This document shows, in pieces, positions 1 to 10,736 of a DNA stretch of 64,000 bases (positions within the stretch are counted from its first letter, which is position 1; each line of letters starts with the position of its first letter). The stretch comes from Ureibacillus manganicus DSM 26584 (GTDB taxonomy: Bacteria > Bacillota > Bacilli > Bacillales_A > Planococcaceae): NCBI RefSeq assembly GCF_000772945.1, contig NZ_JPVN01000001.1, positions 1 to 64,000 on the forward strand, read 5' to 3'. Below the pieces are notes generated by a model. That model had not been told where the DNA came from, made no database searches, and was given only the letters and a program-made list of their open reading frames with translations. The translations under genes were made by a program, and so were the position numbers.

Positions 1-153
1 CAAGGACAGTTCTTCGATTTTTTTCGGTTTTTTGTCCTCGAGACTGCTTCTCAAGGATAGTTTTTCGATATTTTTCGGTTTTTTGTCCTCGAGACTGCTT
101 CTCGAGGACAGTTCTTCGATTTTTTCTGAATTTTTGTACTCGAGAAACTACCC
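1..153. repeat. 51-bp tandem repeat, three units, truncated by window edge
   Basis: Three consecutive 51-bp units occupy 1-51, 52-102 and 103-153; the first two are nearly identical and the third has drifted. Each carries GGACAGTTCTTCGATTTTTT-like sequence, then TGTCCTCGAGACTGCTTCT. GGACA and TGTCC in each unit are inverted, so transcripts could fold. The array continues beyond the left edge, so copy number is unknown. It lies downstream of the rbfA terminator, where truB would normally follow. The unit is 17 codons long, so an open frame crosses it, but nothing supports it as a gene. Confidence 0.85.
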
Positions 154-184
154 AAGCACAATTCATCAACGCTTTTCCCCAAAC

Positions 185-226
185 AAAAAGCCCGCCTGCA
201 TACAAATGATGCAGTAGCAGGCTTTT
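185..226 (-). terminator. Rho-independent terminator after rbfA
   Basis: On the minus strand an imperfect stem forms between AAAGCCTGC...TGCAT and ATGCAGGCGGGCTTT, followed by a T-rich tail. It lies 41 nt past the rbfA stop and closes the rimP-rbfA cluster, separating it from whatever lies to the left. Confidence 0.8.
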
Positions 227-266
227 ATTGGATATCGCTCGCTTTTTCGCAAATTAGAGCAATAAC

Positions 267-608
267 TTAATCTTTATTAATCGAGCGAAGAAGTTCTTCG
301 ATTTTATTTCCGTATTCGACGGATGCGTCAAATTCAAATGTGATTTCAGGAGTTCGGCGTAAGCGAATGCGTTGGCCAATTTCAGAACGAATGAAGCCAG
401 TCGCCTTTACTAACGCATTTAAAGTTTCCTGACGTTCTTTTTCGTTACCTAAAGATGTAATATAAACAGTCGCTTGTTGTAGGTCGCCCGTTACACGAAC
501 ATCTGTTACTGTTACAAAACCAACACGTGGATCTTTAATTTTACGAGTAATGATTTCCCCAAGTTCTTTTTGAATTTGCTCTCCAATACGATTGGAACGT
601 AATGACAT
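267..608 (-). CDS. rbfA: Ribosome-binding factor A
   Basis: A 113-aa protein close to the family's usual 115-120 aa. RbfA binds the immature 30S subunit and helps mature the 5' end of 16S rRNA; it is important in the cold. The single KH-like domain is recognisable from the opening [15 protein letters not shown], the [13 protein letters not shown] strand segment and the [11 protein letters not shown] segment near the C-terminus. It is the last gene of the rimP-nusA-rnpM-ylxQ-infB-ylxP-rbfA cluster, 52 nt after ylxP, and is followed by a terminator. Nothing looks unusual. Confidence 0.97.
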   Translation of the reverse strand: MSLRSNRIGEQIQKELGEIITRKIKDPRVGFVTVTDVRVTGDLQQATVYITSLGNEKERQETLNALVKATGFIRSEIGQRIRLRRTPEITFEFDASVEYGNKIEELLRSINKD

Positions 609-660
609 GAATTGTCACCCCTAAACTAAAACTTATTAATGATATTTATCCCCTAAACGA

Positions 661-939
661 TTATAAATATTCTCGCCAAACATCGAGTTGGTCCCATGCG
701 GGATTTGATTGTAAAAAATGCAATGCATGATTAATTTCACGTTCTGCGCTTTCCTTTGAAGATGAGACAGCGACAAGAGCTATTCTTGTTCGCTGCCACA
801 CATTTTGATGATCAATTTCAGCAATTGATACATTAAATTTCTGCTTAGTACGCGTAATCATTCTTTGCAAAACCGCACGTTTTTCTTTTAACGAATGGGC
901 AGTTTGAATCATAAACTCAACTTCAGCGTAGACGATCAT
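661..939 (-). CDS. ylxP: DUF503 family protein YlxP
   Basis: A 92-aa DUF503 protein. The family has been linked to ribosome maturation because of its constant place between infB and rbfA, but I know of no settled biochemical activity. The signature [14 protein letters not shown] near the N-terminus and the central [20 protein letters not shown] strand-helix segment are present. The ATG overlaps the infB TGA (ATGA), which indicates translational coupling. The size is typical. Confidence 0.93.
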   Translation of the reverse strand: MIVYAEVEFMIQTAHSLKEKRAVLQRMITRTKQKFNVSIAEIDHQNVWQRTRIALVAVSSSKESAEREINHALHFLQSNPAWDQLDVWREYL

Positions 940-3374
940 GCTCGTTTAATTTCTTCCATGATGAAGGCTTCTAAAATATCGCCTTCTTTAACGTCATTGA
1001 AGTTTTTAACAGTAATACCACATTCGTATCCTTTTGCAACTTCTTTTGCATCGTCTTTGAATCGTTTTAATGAATCAATTTCACCTTCAAAGATAACGAT
1101 ACCTTCTCGAATTACACGTAAACCTGAATCGCGTGTAATTTTACCTTCAGTTATATATGAACCAGCAATTGTACCAACTTTGGATACTTTAATTGTTTGA
1201 CGAACTTCTGCTTGACCGATAATTTTTTCTTCAAATTCTGGGTCTAACATACCTTTCATCGCTGCTTCGATTTCTTCAATTACTTTATAGATTACGCGGT
1301 GTAAGCGAATTTCTACACCTTCTGCTTCAGCAGCACGTTTTGCATTTACATCGGGACGTACGTTGAACCCAATGACGATTGCGTTTGATGCAGCAGCTAA
1401 TGAAATATCAGATTCTGTAATTGCGCCGGCACCTGTATGAATGATTTTCACGTTAACGCCTTCAACTTCAATTTTCATTAAAGATGCAGCCATCGCTTCC
1501 ACTGTACCTTGTACGTCAGCTTTCACGATAACGTTTAATTCTTTCACTTCGCCTTGGCTCATTTGTTCAAAAAGATTATCAAGCGTGATACGTTGTTTTT
1601 CAGAGCGGCTAGCTTGAATAGCAGTCATCGCACGAGATTCACCAACTTGACGAGCTGATTTCTCATCTTCAAATACTACGAAACGGTCGCCCGCTTGAGG
1701 TACGTCATTTAGACCAGTAATTTCAACCGGTGTTGAAGGTCCAGCTTCTTTCACACGACGTCCAATATCATTTACCATTGCACGTACACGTCCGTAAGCA
1801 TGACCAACTACGATTGGATCTCCAACTCGTAAAGTACCATCTTGCACTAATAGTGTTGCTACAGATCCGCGCCCTTTATCTAATTGCGCTTCAATAACAG
1901 TACCTAATGCAGTACGTTTCGGATTTGCTTTTAACTCCCCAACTTCAGCTACTAATAAAATCATTTCTAATAGCGTGTCAATTCCTTCGCCTTTTAATGC
2001 AGAAATTGGAACAAAGATTGTATCGCCGCCCCAATCTTCTGGAACTAATCCGTGTTCAGTTAGTTCTTGCATTACGCGGTCTGGATTTGCAGTAGGTTTA
2101 TCCATTTTATTCACTGCTACGATGATTGGTACTTCTGCAGCTTTCGCGTGATTAATCGCTTCAACAGTTTGAGGCATTACACCATCATCTGCTGCTACAA
2201 CGATAATTGCTAAGTCCGTAATTTTCGCACCACGAGCACGCATTGTTGTAAAGGCCGCGTGACCAGGTGTATCTAAAAACGTAATTTTCTTGCCGTTTTC
2301 AACTACTTGGTATGCACCAATGTGTTGTGTAATACCACCAGCTTCTCCAGCAGTAACTTTTGTATTACGAATTGAGTCTAATAAAGTTGTTTTACCATGG
2401 TCAACGTGCCCCATAATTGTAACAACAGGTGGACGTTCGCCTAGTTCTTCTTCAACCACTTCTGTTTGGTCAAAATAAACTTCTAAATCTGTTTTATCAA
2501 TACGGATTTCTTCTTCAACTTCTACACCGTAATCAGTACAGATTAGCTCGATTGCATCTTTATCAAGGTCTTGGTTAATTGTTGCCATAACACCAAGCAT
2601 GAATAATTTTTTAATAATTTCAGATGGTTCACGGTGTAATTTTTTTGCTAATTCTGCTACAGACAGTGATTCATAGAAAGTGATTTTTTCTGGTAATTCT
2701 TTTGGTACAACCGGAATTGTTGGTTGGTGTGTTTTTGGATGGCGACGTTTTCCACCGTGGATTCCCGGTTTCTTACGTTGGTTAAAGCCACCTCCACCTT
2801 TATTATTGTTATTATTTCTATTTCCACCGCTGTTTGAATTACCACCAAAGCGATCGTTGCTGTCGTTATTGCGGTTTTGATTGCCTTGATTGTTATTACG
2901 TTGGTTTGTTTTAGGCTTATCGTTATTTGATGCAGTTCTTGGTTTGTTTTGTGATGCATTATTATTTGATGCAGGTTTTGGTCTGTTTTGTGATGCATTG
3001 TTATTTGATGCATTGTTTGGTCTGTTTTGTGATGCATTGTTATTTGATGCATTGTTTGGTCTGTTTTGTGGTGCGTTATTTGAGCGCGTAGTTTTATTTT
3101 GTTCTGTCATTCTATCTTCTTTTCGTTTTTCGACTTTTTGTGTTTGACCTGTAGAAGCAGGTTTTGCTTGTTGATCTTGCTTCGGTGCAGATGTGTTTTG
3201 GTTACTTGCTCCACCTTTTTGGTTATATACTGTATCTAATTTAGACAAAGCATCACCTGTTAATGTGGACATATGATTTGACACAGTAATATTTAATTTA
3301 TTTAGCTCTTCAATGACTTCTTTACTTGATTTATTCACTTTTTTTGCATATTCATGAACTCGAATTTTGGTCAT
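936..3374 (-). CDS. infB: Translation initiation factor IF-2
   Basis: An 812-aa GTPase that delivers initiator fMet-tRNA to the 30S subunit and promotes subunit joining. Order: IF2_N helical domain (about 1-50), a low-complexity linker (about 60-215) rich in Asn, Gln, Arg and Gly, a second IF2_N-like domain (about 230-290), the G domain with GHVDHGKTT near 322 and NKMD further on, then beta-barrel and C-terminal fMet-tRNA binding domains. The protein is about 100 aa longer than B. subtilis IF2 because of the linker, which holds four 13-residue repeats around [21 protein letters not shown] ribosome site precedes the ATG. It overlaps ylxP by 4 nt. An internal start for a shorter IF2 form is possible near residue 87 but has only a weak ribosome site. 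Confidence 0.98.
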   Translation of the reverse strand: MTKIRVHEYAKKVNKSSKEVIEELNKLNITVSNHMSTLTGDALSKLDTVYNQKGGASNQNTSAPKQDQQAKPASTGQTQKVEKRKEDRMTEQNKTTRSNNAPQNRPNNASNNNASQNRPNNASNNNASQNRPKPASNNNASQNKPRTASNNDKPKTNQRNNNQGNQNRNNDSNDRFGGNSNSGGNRNNNNNKGGGGFNQRKKPGIHGGKRRHPKTHQPTIPVVPKELPEKITFYESLSVAELAKKLHREPSEIIKKLFMLGVMATINQDLDKDAIELICTDYGVEVEEEIRIDKTDLEVYFDQTEVVEEELGERPPVVTIMGHVDHGKTTLLDSIRNTKVTAGEAGGITQHIGAYQVVENGKKITFLDTPGHAAFTTMRARGAKITDLAIIVVAADDGVMPQTVEAINHAKAAEVPIIVAVNKMDKPTANPDRVMQELTEHGLVPEDWGGDTIFVPISALKGEGIDTLLEMILLVAEVGELKANPKRTALGTVIEAQLDKGRGSVATLLVQDGTLRVGDPIVVGHAYGRVRAMVNDIGRRVKEAGPSTPVEITGLNDVPQAGDRFVVFEDEKSARQVGESRAMTAIQASRSEKQRITLDNLFEQMSQGEVKELNVIVKADVQGTVEAMAASLMKIEVEGVNVKIIHTGAGAITESDISLAAASNAIVIGFNVRPDVNAKRAAEAEGVEIRLHRVIYKVIEEIEAAMKGMLDPEFEEKIIGQAEVRQTIKVSKVGTIAGSYITEGKITRDSGLRVIREGIVIFEGEIDSLKRFKDDAKEVAKGYECGITVKNFNDVKEGDILEAFIMEEIKRA

Positions 3375-3388
3375 CAGCTCACCCCCGA

Positions 3389-3697
3389 TTATTTTTCGTT
3401 GAGTAGACTAGACATTTTTTTCGCAAAACCGCTATCGGTTATAGCAAGTGCGACACGGGCTTCTTTACCAGTAGCATGTCCTAGTTGGTAGCGATCACCT
3501 ATCACATGATACTCAACATTGTAAAACGTACATTTGTCTTGAATTTTTTTGGAAGAATTCGGTGAAGCGTCGGAAGCTAAGAAGATAATCTTAGCATTGC
3601 CGCTTTGTATCGTTTTCACCACTTGTTCTTCACCTGAAATTACTTTACGAGCTCTCGCTGCTAATCCAAGTAATTGGAATAGCTTTTCGTTTGTCAT
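3389..3697 (-). CDS. ylxQ: L7Ae/L30e/S12e/Gadd45-family RNA-binding protein YlxQ
   Basis: A 102-aa L7Ae-like protein of the YlxQ type, which binds kink-turn RNA; its exact cellular role is unsettled. The fold is visible from [20 protein letters not shown], the IIFLASDAS strand and the later [11 protein letters not shown] segment. The ATG overlaps the rnpM stop by 4 nt and infB follows 14 nt later, so it is translated as part of the nusA-infB cluster. Length matches B. subtilis YlxQ (100 aa). Confidence 0.93.
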   Translation of the reverse strand: MTNEKLFQLLGLAARARKVISGEEQVVKTIQSGNAKIIFLASDASPNSSKKIQDKCTFYNVEYHVIGDRYQLGHATGKEARVALAITDSGFAKKMSSLLNEK

Positions 3698-3972
3698 AGA
3701 ATCGACTCCCTGCGAATCAGCCTCAATAATTCTTCATAAACTTCTTCAGGAATTTTTACTTCTAACTGGCGTTCTAACTTATTTGTCTTACGGGCAGTCT
3801 CAACTGCTTCTTCGGTTTTCGAAATATAAGCACCTCGACCATTTTTCTTGCCAGTTGGGTCAACGGATACTTCACCCTCTTTTGAGCGAACGATCCGTAT
3901 CATTGATTTTTTTGGAAGCATTTCACCCGTTACGACACATTTTCGTAAAGGCACTTTTCTCCCTGTCGACAT
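3694..3972 (-). CDS. rnpM: YlxR/RnpM family RNA-binding protein
   Basis: A 92-aa DUF448 protein. In B. subtilis the homologue YlxR (renamed RnpM) binds RNase P and modulates tRNA processing; its positively charged surface binds RNA. Visible signatures are RKCVVTGEMLPKKSMIRIVR at the N-terminus and KKNGRGAYISKT in the middle. It lies between nusA and ylxQ, overlapping ylxQ by 4 nt, as in most Bacillales. Length is normal. Confidence 0.94.
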   Translation of the reverse strand: MSTGRKVPLRKCVVTGEMLPKKSMIRIVRSKEGEVSVDPTGKKNGRGAYISKTEEAVETARKTNKLERQLEVKIPEEVYEELLRLIRRESIL

Positions 3973-4040
3973 GAGAATTCACCTACCTACTAGTTCCTTA
4001 CAAATTATGAGTGAAACTTTACATAAGATTTCTAAGATGA

Positions 4041-5192
4041 TTATTCTTCGTCGTCTTTATATAAATCGTATTCTACATTAGTATATGTTTCATTTTCATC
4101 TTCATCTTCGTTAATTTCGTTTAAATACGAACTAGATTCTGAAGGATAAATTCCTAACTCACGTGCATCAGTTTCACTTTTAATATCAATTTTCCAACCT
4201 GTTAATTTAGCAGCTAAACGAGCATTTTGGCCACGTTTACCAATTGCTAAAGATAATTGATAATCAGGTACGACTACTGTTGTAGATTTTTCTTCTTCAT
4301 CCACCTGAACATCTAAAACTTTTGATGGACTTAATGCGTTTGCTACGAAAACAACAGGATCTTCAGACCATTCGACGATATCAATCTTTTCACCATTTAG
4401 TTCGTTAACGATTGTTTGAACACGTTGACCTTTTGCACCTACACAAGAACCAACTGGATCTACATCTTTGTCATGTGCGAAAACAGAGATTTTTGAGCGA
4501 TCTCCTGCTTCACGGGCAATAGATTTAATTTCTACGATACCTTCATAAATTTCTGGAACTTCCATTTCGAATAGGCGACGTAAAAGACCTGGATGTGTTC
4601 TAGATACAATGACTTGTGGGCCTCTTGTTGTACGTTCTACTTTCGTGATATACACTTTGATACGACTTTGAGGTTTGTAGACTTCCCCTTGAATTTGCTC
4701 ATTTACTGGTAAGGCTGCTTCGACTTTACCTAAGCTAACATAAATGTTGCGAGAATCCATTCTTTCAATCGTACCATTTACGATATCATCAGTTCGGTCA
4801 ATAAATTCTTCATAGATGATGCCGCGTTCAGCTTCACGAACTCGTTGTGTTACAACTTGTTTTGCAGTTTGAGCAGCGATTCGACCGAAGTTTTTTGGAG
4901 TTACTTCTTGTTCTAAAATGTCACCAATTTCATAAGCGGGATTAATATCTTTGGCTTCATCTAAAGAGATTTGTAGTCGATCATCTTCCACTTCTTCTAC
5001 AACATCTTTACGGGAATAGACTTTCATAGAACCATTCTCTAAATTTAAATCAACACGTACATTTTGTGCTTGATTAAAATTACGTTTATATGCAGTTACT
5101 AGAGCTGCCTCGATTGCTTCAACTAGTACATCTCTAGAAATCCCTTTTTGTTGCTCCAGAGCAGTTAAAGCATCTAGTAAATCACTACTCAT
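4041..5192 (-). CDS. nusA: Transcription termination/antitermination factor NusA
   Basis: A 383-aa protein that binds RNA polymerase and nascent RNA to control pausing and intrinsic termination. Order: N-terminal RNAP-binding domain (about 1-125), S1 domain (about 135-200, with [20 protein letters not shown] at its start), then KH1 and KH2 (about 205-345; [18 protein letters not shown] and [17 protein letters not shown]). A short acidic tail rich in Glu and Asp ends the protein, slightly longer than in B. subtilis (371 aa). As in other Firmicutes it lacks the C-terminal acidic repeat domains of E. coli NusA. It follows rimP by 27 nt. Confidence 0.98.
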   Translation of the reverse strand: MSSDLLDALTALEQQKGISRDVLVEAIEAALVTAYKRNFNQAQNVRVDLNLENGSMKVYSRKDVVEEVEDDRLQISLDEAKDINPAYEIGDILEQEVTPKNFGRIAAQTAKQVVTQRVREAERGIIYEEFIDRTDDIVNGTIERMDSRNIYVSLGKVEAALPVNEQIQGEVYKPQSRIKVYITKVERTTRGPQVIVSRTHPGLLRRLFEMEVPEIYEGIVEIKSIAREAGDRSKISVFAHDKDVDPVGSCVGAKGQRVQTIVNELNGEKIDIVEWSEDPVVFVANALSPSKVLDVQVDEEEKSTTVVVPDYQLSLAIGKRGQNARLAAKLTGWKIDIKSETDARELGIYPSESSSYLNEINEDEDENETYTNVEYDLYKDDEE

Positions 5193-5219
5193 TTCATTTT
5201 CACTCCTAATATTCTGTTG

Positions 5220-5696
5220 TTATGACGAAAAGTCAATTGCAAGCCTTGCTTTTGCAATTTTGTCTTTCTCAATAATAATCGTTAATTTACGTGTTTTAAT
5301 ACGAACTTCCATTTCTAGACTATCGGGAGTCAATGCTTTTAAATAGCCTTGGAATTCTTTCATATCTTTTATTGGTTCATATGTTTTCACATAAATAAAT
5401 TTACCAACCGCTTTTTCAAAGTCTGATTCCTTTTTTAATGGACGCTCAGCACCTGGAGAAGAAACTTCTAAGTAATAGTTCTGTTCGATTGGATCCTTTT
5501 CATCGAGTTGTTCGCTTAGTCGTTCACTCACTAAAGCGCATTGTTCAATATCGATCCCCCCACTCGGTGTATCGATATAAACTCGAAGAAACCAATTACG
5601 TCCTTCTTTGATGAATTCGATATCAACAAGTTCAAGGTTTAGCTCTTCTAAAATTGGTGTGACAAGCTCTTCAATGACTGTTGTTACTTTGCTCAT
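5220..5696 (-). CDS. rimP: Ribosome maturation factor RimP
   Basis: The frame can be extended upstream, but the ATG at 5696 has a strong GGGAGGACCTT ribosome site and gives 158 aa, close to B. subtilis RimP (156 aa). RimP assists 30S maturation by binding the pre-30S near S12. The N-terminal alpha/beta domain contains LELVDIEFIKEG and the conserved GGIDIEQCALVSERLSEQLD segment; YYLEVSSPGAERPLKK joins to the C-terminal SH3-like domain. It is the first gene of the nusA-infB cluster, downstream of the polC terminator. Confidence 0.96.
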   Translation of the reverse strand: MSKVTTVIEELVTPILEELNLELVDIEFIKEGRNWFLRVYIDTPSGGIDIEQCALVSERLSEQLDEKDPIEQNYYLEVSSPGAERPLKKESDFEKAVGKFIYVKTYEPIKDMKEFQGYLKALTPDSLEMEVRIKTRKLTIIIEKDKIAKARLAIDFSS

Positions 5697-6043
5697 AAGG
5701 TCCTCCCAACGTACTCGTTCTTGTTCTTTAAGCTTATATTTCCAAGTTGTAGTAGATATATACAAAGAACATACGGAAAAAGAAATGTTGCGTTTCTTTT
5801 AACAACATTTAGCTAAAATAAGAAAATCCACCAACTGACTGGTGAAATTTTTGTAAAGGTCGTCTACGAAATTTGAGGTAACCATAACAACAGAAAAGAG
5901 CGGGAGAAAAACCCACTCTTTTGCTGCAAGACTATCAACAAATTATTACTACTACAATAGCATAAAACATAATTGAATGCAAATTTACGCAAATCTGACA
6001 CATGTTTCTTGTTGATTTTTTTAGAATTTGATTACTCAATCAA
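5697..6043 (-). other. Gap between polC and rimP
   Basis: This 347-bp stretch holds no gene. It contains the polC terminator and, nearer rimP, a small hairpin formed by CACCA (5829-5833) and TGGTG (5840-5844). Expression of rimP must start between the terminator and 5697, but I could not fix a convincing -35/-10 pair. The last 60 bases before rimP contain GTTCTTTG and AAAGAACAAGAAC segments that can pair and may form a leader structure. Confidence 0.5.
5892..5922 (-). terminator. Rho-independent terminator after polC
   Basis: On the minus strand the stem AAAAGAGTGGG / CCCGCTCTTTT with a short loop is followed by a T-containing tail. It lies about 120 nt past the polC stop and ends that transcript before rimP. 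Confidence 0.75.
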
Positions 6044-9000
6044 TTAAAACAACGACAACTGATTCGCATCCGGCATGCCTTCTAGGCAACCCATTTGATC
6101 CATATACTCTATCAGCGTTTTTGAAACGCGACCGCGCATCTGTAAATCCTCTTTCGATAAGAATTCCCCGTCTTCACGGCTAGCTACAATTGCCTTTGCA
6201 ACGTTTGTTCCTAAGCCTGGAATTGCATCAAACGGAGGAATTAATGAATTCCCCTCAATGATCCATTGGCTTGCCTGAGATTTATATAGATCCACTTTTT
6301 TAATATTCATCCCACGCTCTGCCATTTCAAGGGAAATTTCTAATACCGTCAATAAATCTTTTTCTTTCTTTGAAGCATCTAAGCCCTTTGCATTTATTTC
6401 TTCAATTTTCGAACGAATCATTGAAGCACCTTGTGACATGGCAATTAAGTCAAAATCACTCGCACGAACCGTAAAGTAAGTTGCGTAATAAATGATTGGG
6501 TGATGCACTTTAAACCAAGCAATACGTACCGCATTTAATACATATGCAGTTGCGTGCGCTTTAGGGAACATGTACTTTATTTTCTTACATGAGTCGATAT
6601 ACCAGTTTGGTACATTTTGCGCTCTCATTGCCGCTTCCATATCATCAGATAACCCTTTACCTTTACGAACTGATTCCATTATTTTAAAGGCTAATCCTGG
6701 CTCTAAACCTCGGTAGATTAAATACACCATAATATCATCACGACAACCTATTACTTCAGCAAGTACACAAGTTCCGTTTTGAATAAGCTCTTGTGCATTC
6801 CCTAGCCAAACATCCGTACCGTGAGACAGCCCTGAAATTTGTAATAGCTCACTAAAGGTAGATGGTTTTGTCTCCTCTAACATTTGACGAACAAATCGTG
6901 TACCAAATTCAGGAATCCCTAACGTACCTGTTTTACACATAATTTGTTCTTCAGTGACACCTAAAGATTCTGGCCCTGAAAAGATTTTCATTACTTCTGG
7001 ATCATCCGTTGGAATTGACTTTGGATCGATGCCCGTTAAATCTTGAAGCATACGGAGCACCGTCGGATCATCGTGTCCAAGAATATCGAGTTTCAAAATA
7101 TTATCATGGATAGAATGGAAGTCGAAATGCGTTGTTTTCCATTCAGAATCTTGTGCATCGGCTGGGAATTGAACAGGTGTAAAATCGTAAATATCCATAT
7201 AATCAGGTACTACTAGAATACCCCCTGGATGCTGTCCTGTTGTCCTTTTAACTCCAGTACAGCCTTGAACAAGTCGGTCAACCTCCGCGCCGCGGAATGA
7301 TTTCCCATGATCCGTTGAGTACCCTTTTACGTAACCATAAGCTGTCTTCTCAGCAACAGTACCTATTGTTCCAGCACGAAAAACATAATCCTCACCGAAC
7401 AACACCTTCGTATAGTCATGTGCCTTCGCCTGATATTCACCCGAGAAGTTTAAATCGATATCGGGTACTTTATCTCCGTTAAATCCAAGGAACGTTTCGA
7501 ACGGAATATCATGTCCATCTTTCTTCAAGTTTGTACCACATTCAGGACATTCCTTATTCGGTAAGTCAAACCCTGAACCTACTGATCCATCTGTAAAGAA
7601 TTCACTATAATGACATTTTGGACAAATATAATGAGGTGCTAATGGATTTACTTCCGTAATTTCCATCATTGTCGCTACAAAGGACGAACCAACCGATCCA
7701 CGGGAACCTACTAAATAACCATCCGAAAGAGATTTTTTAACTAGTTGCGCTGAAATTAAATAAACTACTCCGAAACCATGTCCTAAAATAGAGTCCAATT
7801 CCTTTTCGATTCGCTTTTCAACGATTTCCGGCAGTTTTTCCCCATATATCTGATGTGCCATTTCATAGGTCATATTCGTAATTTGTTCGTTTGAGCCTTC
7901 AATATTCGGTGTATACAGCTTGTCCTTAATCGGCACAACTTCACCAATCATATCCGCAATTTTTTGCGAGTTTGTCACTACAACTTCTTTCGCTAAATCT
8001 GGCCCAAGGAAATCAAATTCCTTAAGCATTTCATTCGTTGTACGGAAATGAACTTTTGGTAATGGATAACGGTTTAAAGGATTTGCACCACCTTGAGAAC
8101 TTACTAATATTTCTCTAAAAATACCGTCGTTTTCATGTAAATAATGCACATTCCCCGTTGCAACTACAGGCTTGTCCATTTTCTTACCGAGTTTTACAAG
8201 CTTTCGAAGGATGTCTTCTAAGTTCCACTCATCATGAACAATTCCACCATCAATTAACTGAGAATATACTGGCTTTGGATGAACTTCAATATAATCATAA
8301 AATCGCGCTACTTTTTCAGCTTCTTCAGGAGATTTGTTCATCATTGTTTCAAATAATTCACCGTTGTTACAACCAGAACCAATCAACAAGCCTTTGCGAA
8401 GTTTTATTAAATCAGAGCGTCTAATCCTAGGAACCCGGTGGTAGGTCTGAGTATGAGCAATGGTAATGAGTTTAAACATATTTTTCAAACCATCATTATC
8501 AACGGCTAAAATCGTACAATGATACGGTCTTCCTTGTTTAAAACTTTCATCACCATTTATATGTTTATTGAAATCATCATGGAAATTAATGCCCTTTTCC
8601 TTTGCTTCTTTTAGCAAATGCAACATCAATTCACCTGTTGCTTCTGTATCGTAAATGGCACGGTGATGTTGTGTTAACTCGATTCCATATCTTTTACTTA
8701 ATGTGTTCAAACGGTGACTTTTCAAAGTCGGATTCAACATTCTTGAAAGTTCCAACGTATCAATGACAGGATGGGTTACACCTTGGATGCCCGCTTTCTC
8801 ATATGCAGTATATAAGAATCCCATATCAAAGGATGCATTATGAGCAACGACAATTGCATCACCAATAAATTCGCGGAATTCTGTTACAACCCCATCTACT
8901 TCTGGTGCATTAACAAGCATGTCATCTGTAATATGAGTTAATTCAATAATTTTCGCTGTTAATGGTTTATGTGGATTGGCAAATCGCTCAAACTTATCAA

Positions 9001-10375
9001 TTACTTTTCCTTCTTGAATTTTTACAGCAGCTAATTCAATAATCGTGTCATAAGCAGTTGATAACCCTGTTGTTTCCACGTCAAATACTACATATGTCGC
9101 TTTATCTAAATCAATATGCTGTTCATCATAAGCAATTGGTGAACCATCATCGACTAAATTAGCCTCAATACCAAAGATCATTTTAATACCATGTTTTTTC
9201 CCTGCAGCATAAGCATCAGGGAAACCTTGTGCAACGGCATGATCTGTTATTGCAATGGCTGTATGTCCCCATTTAGCCGCTTGACCAACAAGCTGGTCAA
9301 TTGGTGTCACAGCGTCCATTGTACTCATTGGTGTATGTAAATGAAGCTCGACCCGTTTTTCCCCCGCAGGTGCAGTATCTTTTCGTGATTCTTTAAAAAT
9401 TTCTTGGATACCTTGAGCCATAATGACTAAATCACGAACAAAGGTATCGTTTTGAACAGATCCACGTACCTTAACCCACATACCTTTTTTCAATTGGGAC
9501 ATTTTTTCTGCTTCTTCATCGTTACGTGAAAACATTTTAACTAAAATAGAATCTGTATAATCCGTCATTTTCAACTCTAGTAATGAACGTCCACTTTTCA
9601 ATACTTTTACATCAACAGCAAACACAAAACCTTCAATGACAACACTACGTTCTTCATCTTGAATACTTCTAATGTCTACCATCTCTTGTTCTTTAATTTG
9701 AGTTCCTAATTGGAATGGTCCACTAGATTCAGCAACAGCAGAAGAACTATCACTTTTCTTCGTTTCACTGCTTTGGAAATCTATCATTGCCTGTCTAGCT
9801 AGTTCCGCTTCTTCCAATTGACGTCGTTCAATATACTCCTCTTGGGCAAGACGAGCTTCCTCCGTCAATTCTGCTAATTTAAAGTCAATCACTATATTTT
9901 GAAACCCGAGATTACTATATGCTTTTGAAATTTTATCGGCATATTTTGACTTTAATGTCAGCTGCTCCACTTCGACAACACAATCTATGACAAGTTTATT
10001 ACCCGAACATTTTGGTATTTGAGAAATTAAAATATTTCTTAAAGGTGGCGCCATTTGATCGATTTGATTGACCGCTGTTAACCAGTAATCTGTAATCAGT
10101 TGATCATTTAACTCAGGAGAATCAACTTCAATTGAAATATTCGTTTGGGCAATTTCTGAAAATTCTTCTGCCATTCTAGTCGTTAATAATTGGTACAAAG
10201 GAAATGGTAAGATATTTTTTAGTTTAATAGAGAAATTCCAAACACGATCCTTTTTATGAACCGTTACACGAGTGAGTTCACCTTGTTCAAAAAATGACAT
10301 ATAGACATCTTCAGTTAGTTTTAACTGCTGTAAAAGTGTTAAAAATAATTGACGCTCTTTTTGTTTGTCCGACAA
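6044..10375 (-). CDS. polC: DNA polymerase III alpha subunit, PolC type
   Basis: The main replicative polymerase of low-GC Gram-positives, with built-in proofreading. Order: N-terminal domain (1-220), OB fold (about 230-320), PHP domain (begins near [16 protein letters not shown]), DEDDh exonuclease inserted in the PHP domain (VVFDVETTG near 420, later HNASFDMGF), zinc-binding CPKC...CPECG, palm with catalytic [11 protein letters not shown] near 965, and a helix-hairpin-helix PGLGTNVA near the end. The C-terminus is the usual NQLSLF. A GTG at 10384 is possible, but an AGGTG site sits 6 nt before the TTG at 10375, giving 1443 aa; B. subtilis has 1437. It lies between proS and rimP as in B. subtilis, separated from proS by a repeat element. 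Confidence 0.97.
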   Translation of the reverse strand: MSDKQKERQLFLTLLQQLKLTEDVYMSFFEQGELTRVTVHKKDRVWNFSIKLKNILPFPLYQLLTTRMAEEFSEIAQTNISIEVDSPELNDQLITDYWLTAVNQIDQMAPPLRNILISQIPKCSGNKLVIDCVVEVEQLTLKSKYADKISKAYSNLGFQNIVIDFKLAELTEEARLAQEEYIERRQLEEAELARQAMIDFQSSETKKSDSSSAVAESSGPFQLGTQIKEQEMVDIRSIQDEERSVVIEGFVFAVDVKVLKSGRSLLELKMTDYTDSILVKMFSRNDEEAEKMSQLKKGMWVKVRGSVQNDTFVRDLVIMAQGIQEIFKESRKDTAPAGEKRVELHLHTPMSTMDAVTPIDQLVGQAAKWGHTAIAITDHAVAQGFPDAYAAGKKHGIKMIFGIEANLVDDGSPIAYDEQHIDLDKATYVVFDVETTGLSTAYDTIIELAAVKIQEGKVIDKFERFANPHKPLTAKIIELTHITDDMLVNAPEVDGVVTEFREFIGDAIVVAHNASFDMGFLYTAYEKAGIQGVTHPVIDTLELSRMLNPTLKSHRLNTLSKRYGIELTQHHRAIYDTEATGELMLHLLKEAKEKGINFHDDFNKHINGDESFKQGRPYHCTILAVDNDGLKNMFKLITIAHTQTYHRVPRIRRSDLIKLRKGLLIGSGCNNGELFETMMNKSPEEAEKVARFYDYIEVHPKPVYSQLIDGGIVHDEWNLEDILRKLVKLGKKMDKPVVATGNVHYLHENDGIFREILVSSQGGANPLNRYPLPKVHFRTTNEMLKEFDFLGPDLAKEVVVTNSQKIADMIGEVVPIKDKLYTPNIEGSNEQITNMTYEMAHQIYGEKLPEIVEKRIEKELDSILGHGFGVVYLISAQLVKKSLSDGYLVGSRGSVGSSFVATMMEITEVNPLAPHYICPKCHYSEFFTDGSVGSGFDLPNKECPECGTNLKKDGHDIPFETFLGFNGDKVPDIDLNFSGEYQAKAHDYTKVLFGEDYVFRAGTIGTVAEKTAYGYVKGYSTDHGKSFRGAEVDRLVQGCTGVKRTTGQHPGGILVVPDYMDIYDFTPVQFPADAQDSEWKTTHFDFHSIHDNILKLDILGHDDPTVLRMLQDLTGIDPKSIPTDDPEVMKIFSGPESLGVTEEQIMCKTGTLGIPEFGTRFVRQMLEETKPSTFSELLQISGLSHGTDVWLGNAQELIQNGTCVLAEVIGCRDDIMVYLIYRGLEPGLAFKIMESVRKGKGLSDDMEAAMRAQNVPNWYIDSCKKIKYMFPKAHATAYVLNAVRIAWFKVHHPIIYYATYFTVRASDFDLIAMSQGASMIRSKIEEINAKGLDASKKEKDLLTVLEISLEMAERGMNIKKVDLYKSQASQWIIEGNSLIPPFDAIPGLGTNVAKAIVASREDGEFLSKEDLQMRGRVSKTLIEYMDQMGCLEGMPDANQLSLF

Positions 10376-10474
10376 AAGACTCACCTACTTTCTTAAGCTT
10401 TCAAATGAGGCCAGCACATAAGTAAAAAAGTAAAATTCACTATTCTATTCGGTTTGTACCTTTTTGATTTACGT

Positions 10475-10603
10475 TCGTTCGTTTCCGATGCAGGCCTCGC
10501 TTTCCGCGGGGAAGCCTTGAGCCTCCTCGAGCTAAAGCTCTGCGGGGTCTCAAGACTGCTTCTACATCCCGCAGGAGTCTCAACCTGCCTCTCCAACGAA
10601 CGA
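10475..10603. repeat. GC-rich hairpin repeat element (MITE-like) with 9-bp terminal inverted repeats
   Basis: A 129-bp element in the proS-polC gap (10376-10736, otherwise empty). The ends are TCGTTCGTT (10475-10483) and AACGAACGA (10595-10603), perfect inverted repeats that extend imperfectly inward through GCAGG and CCTGC. The interior is far richer in G+C than the flanks and contains TTTCCGCGGGGAAG, CTCTGCGGGGTCTCAAG and TCCCGCAGGAGTCTC. From memory, similar GC-rich hairpin repeats occur between genes in many Bacillaceae. No transposase is encoded. Just beyond it the motif TTATGTCCCAGCCTC (10668-10682) also looks like a recurrent Firmicute intergenic motif. Confidence 0.75.
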
Positions 10604-10736
10604 CTTTCTAATCGAGAATAAGCAAATATTTATTGATACAATGACAATCTTTTTGCTTAAAACTAGTTTATGTCCCAGCCTCACTTAAATAAATTCATCT
10701 TGCACAATTGCAATAATCGTACGTCTCTAAATGAAA

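Noticed and set aside
32-217. Open frame through the 51-bp repeats
   Set aside because: It exists only because 51 is a multiple of three; no ribosome site, low-complexity product, and it runs into the terminator.
2657-3147. Open frames on both strands inside the infB linker
   Set aside because: Shadow frames produced by the repetitive Asn codons; IF2 is clearly the coding frame.
10393-10596. Minus-strand open frame upstream of polC
   Set aside because: It is the GC-rich hairpin element read through; no ribosome site or protein similarity.
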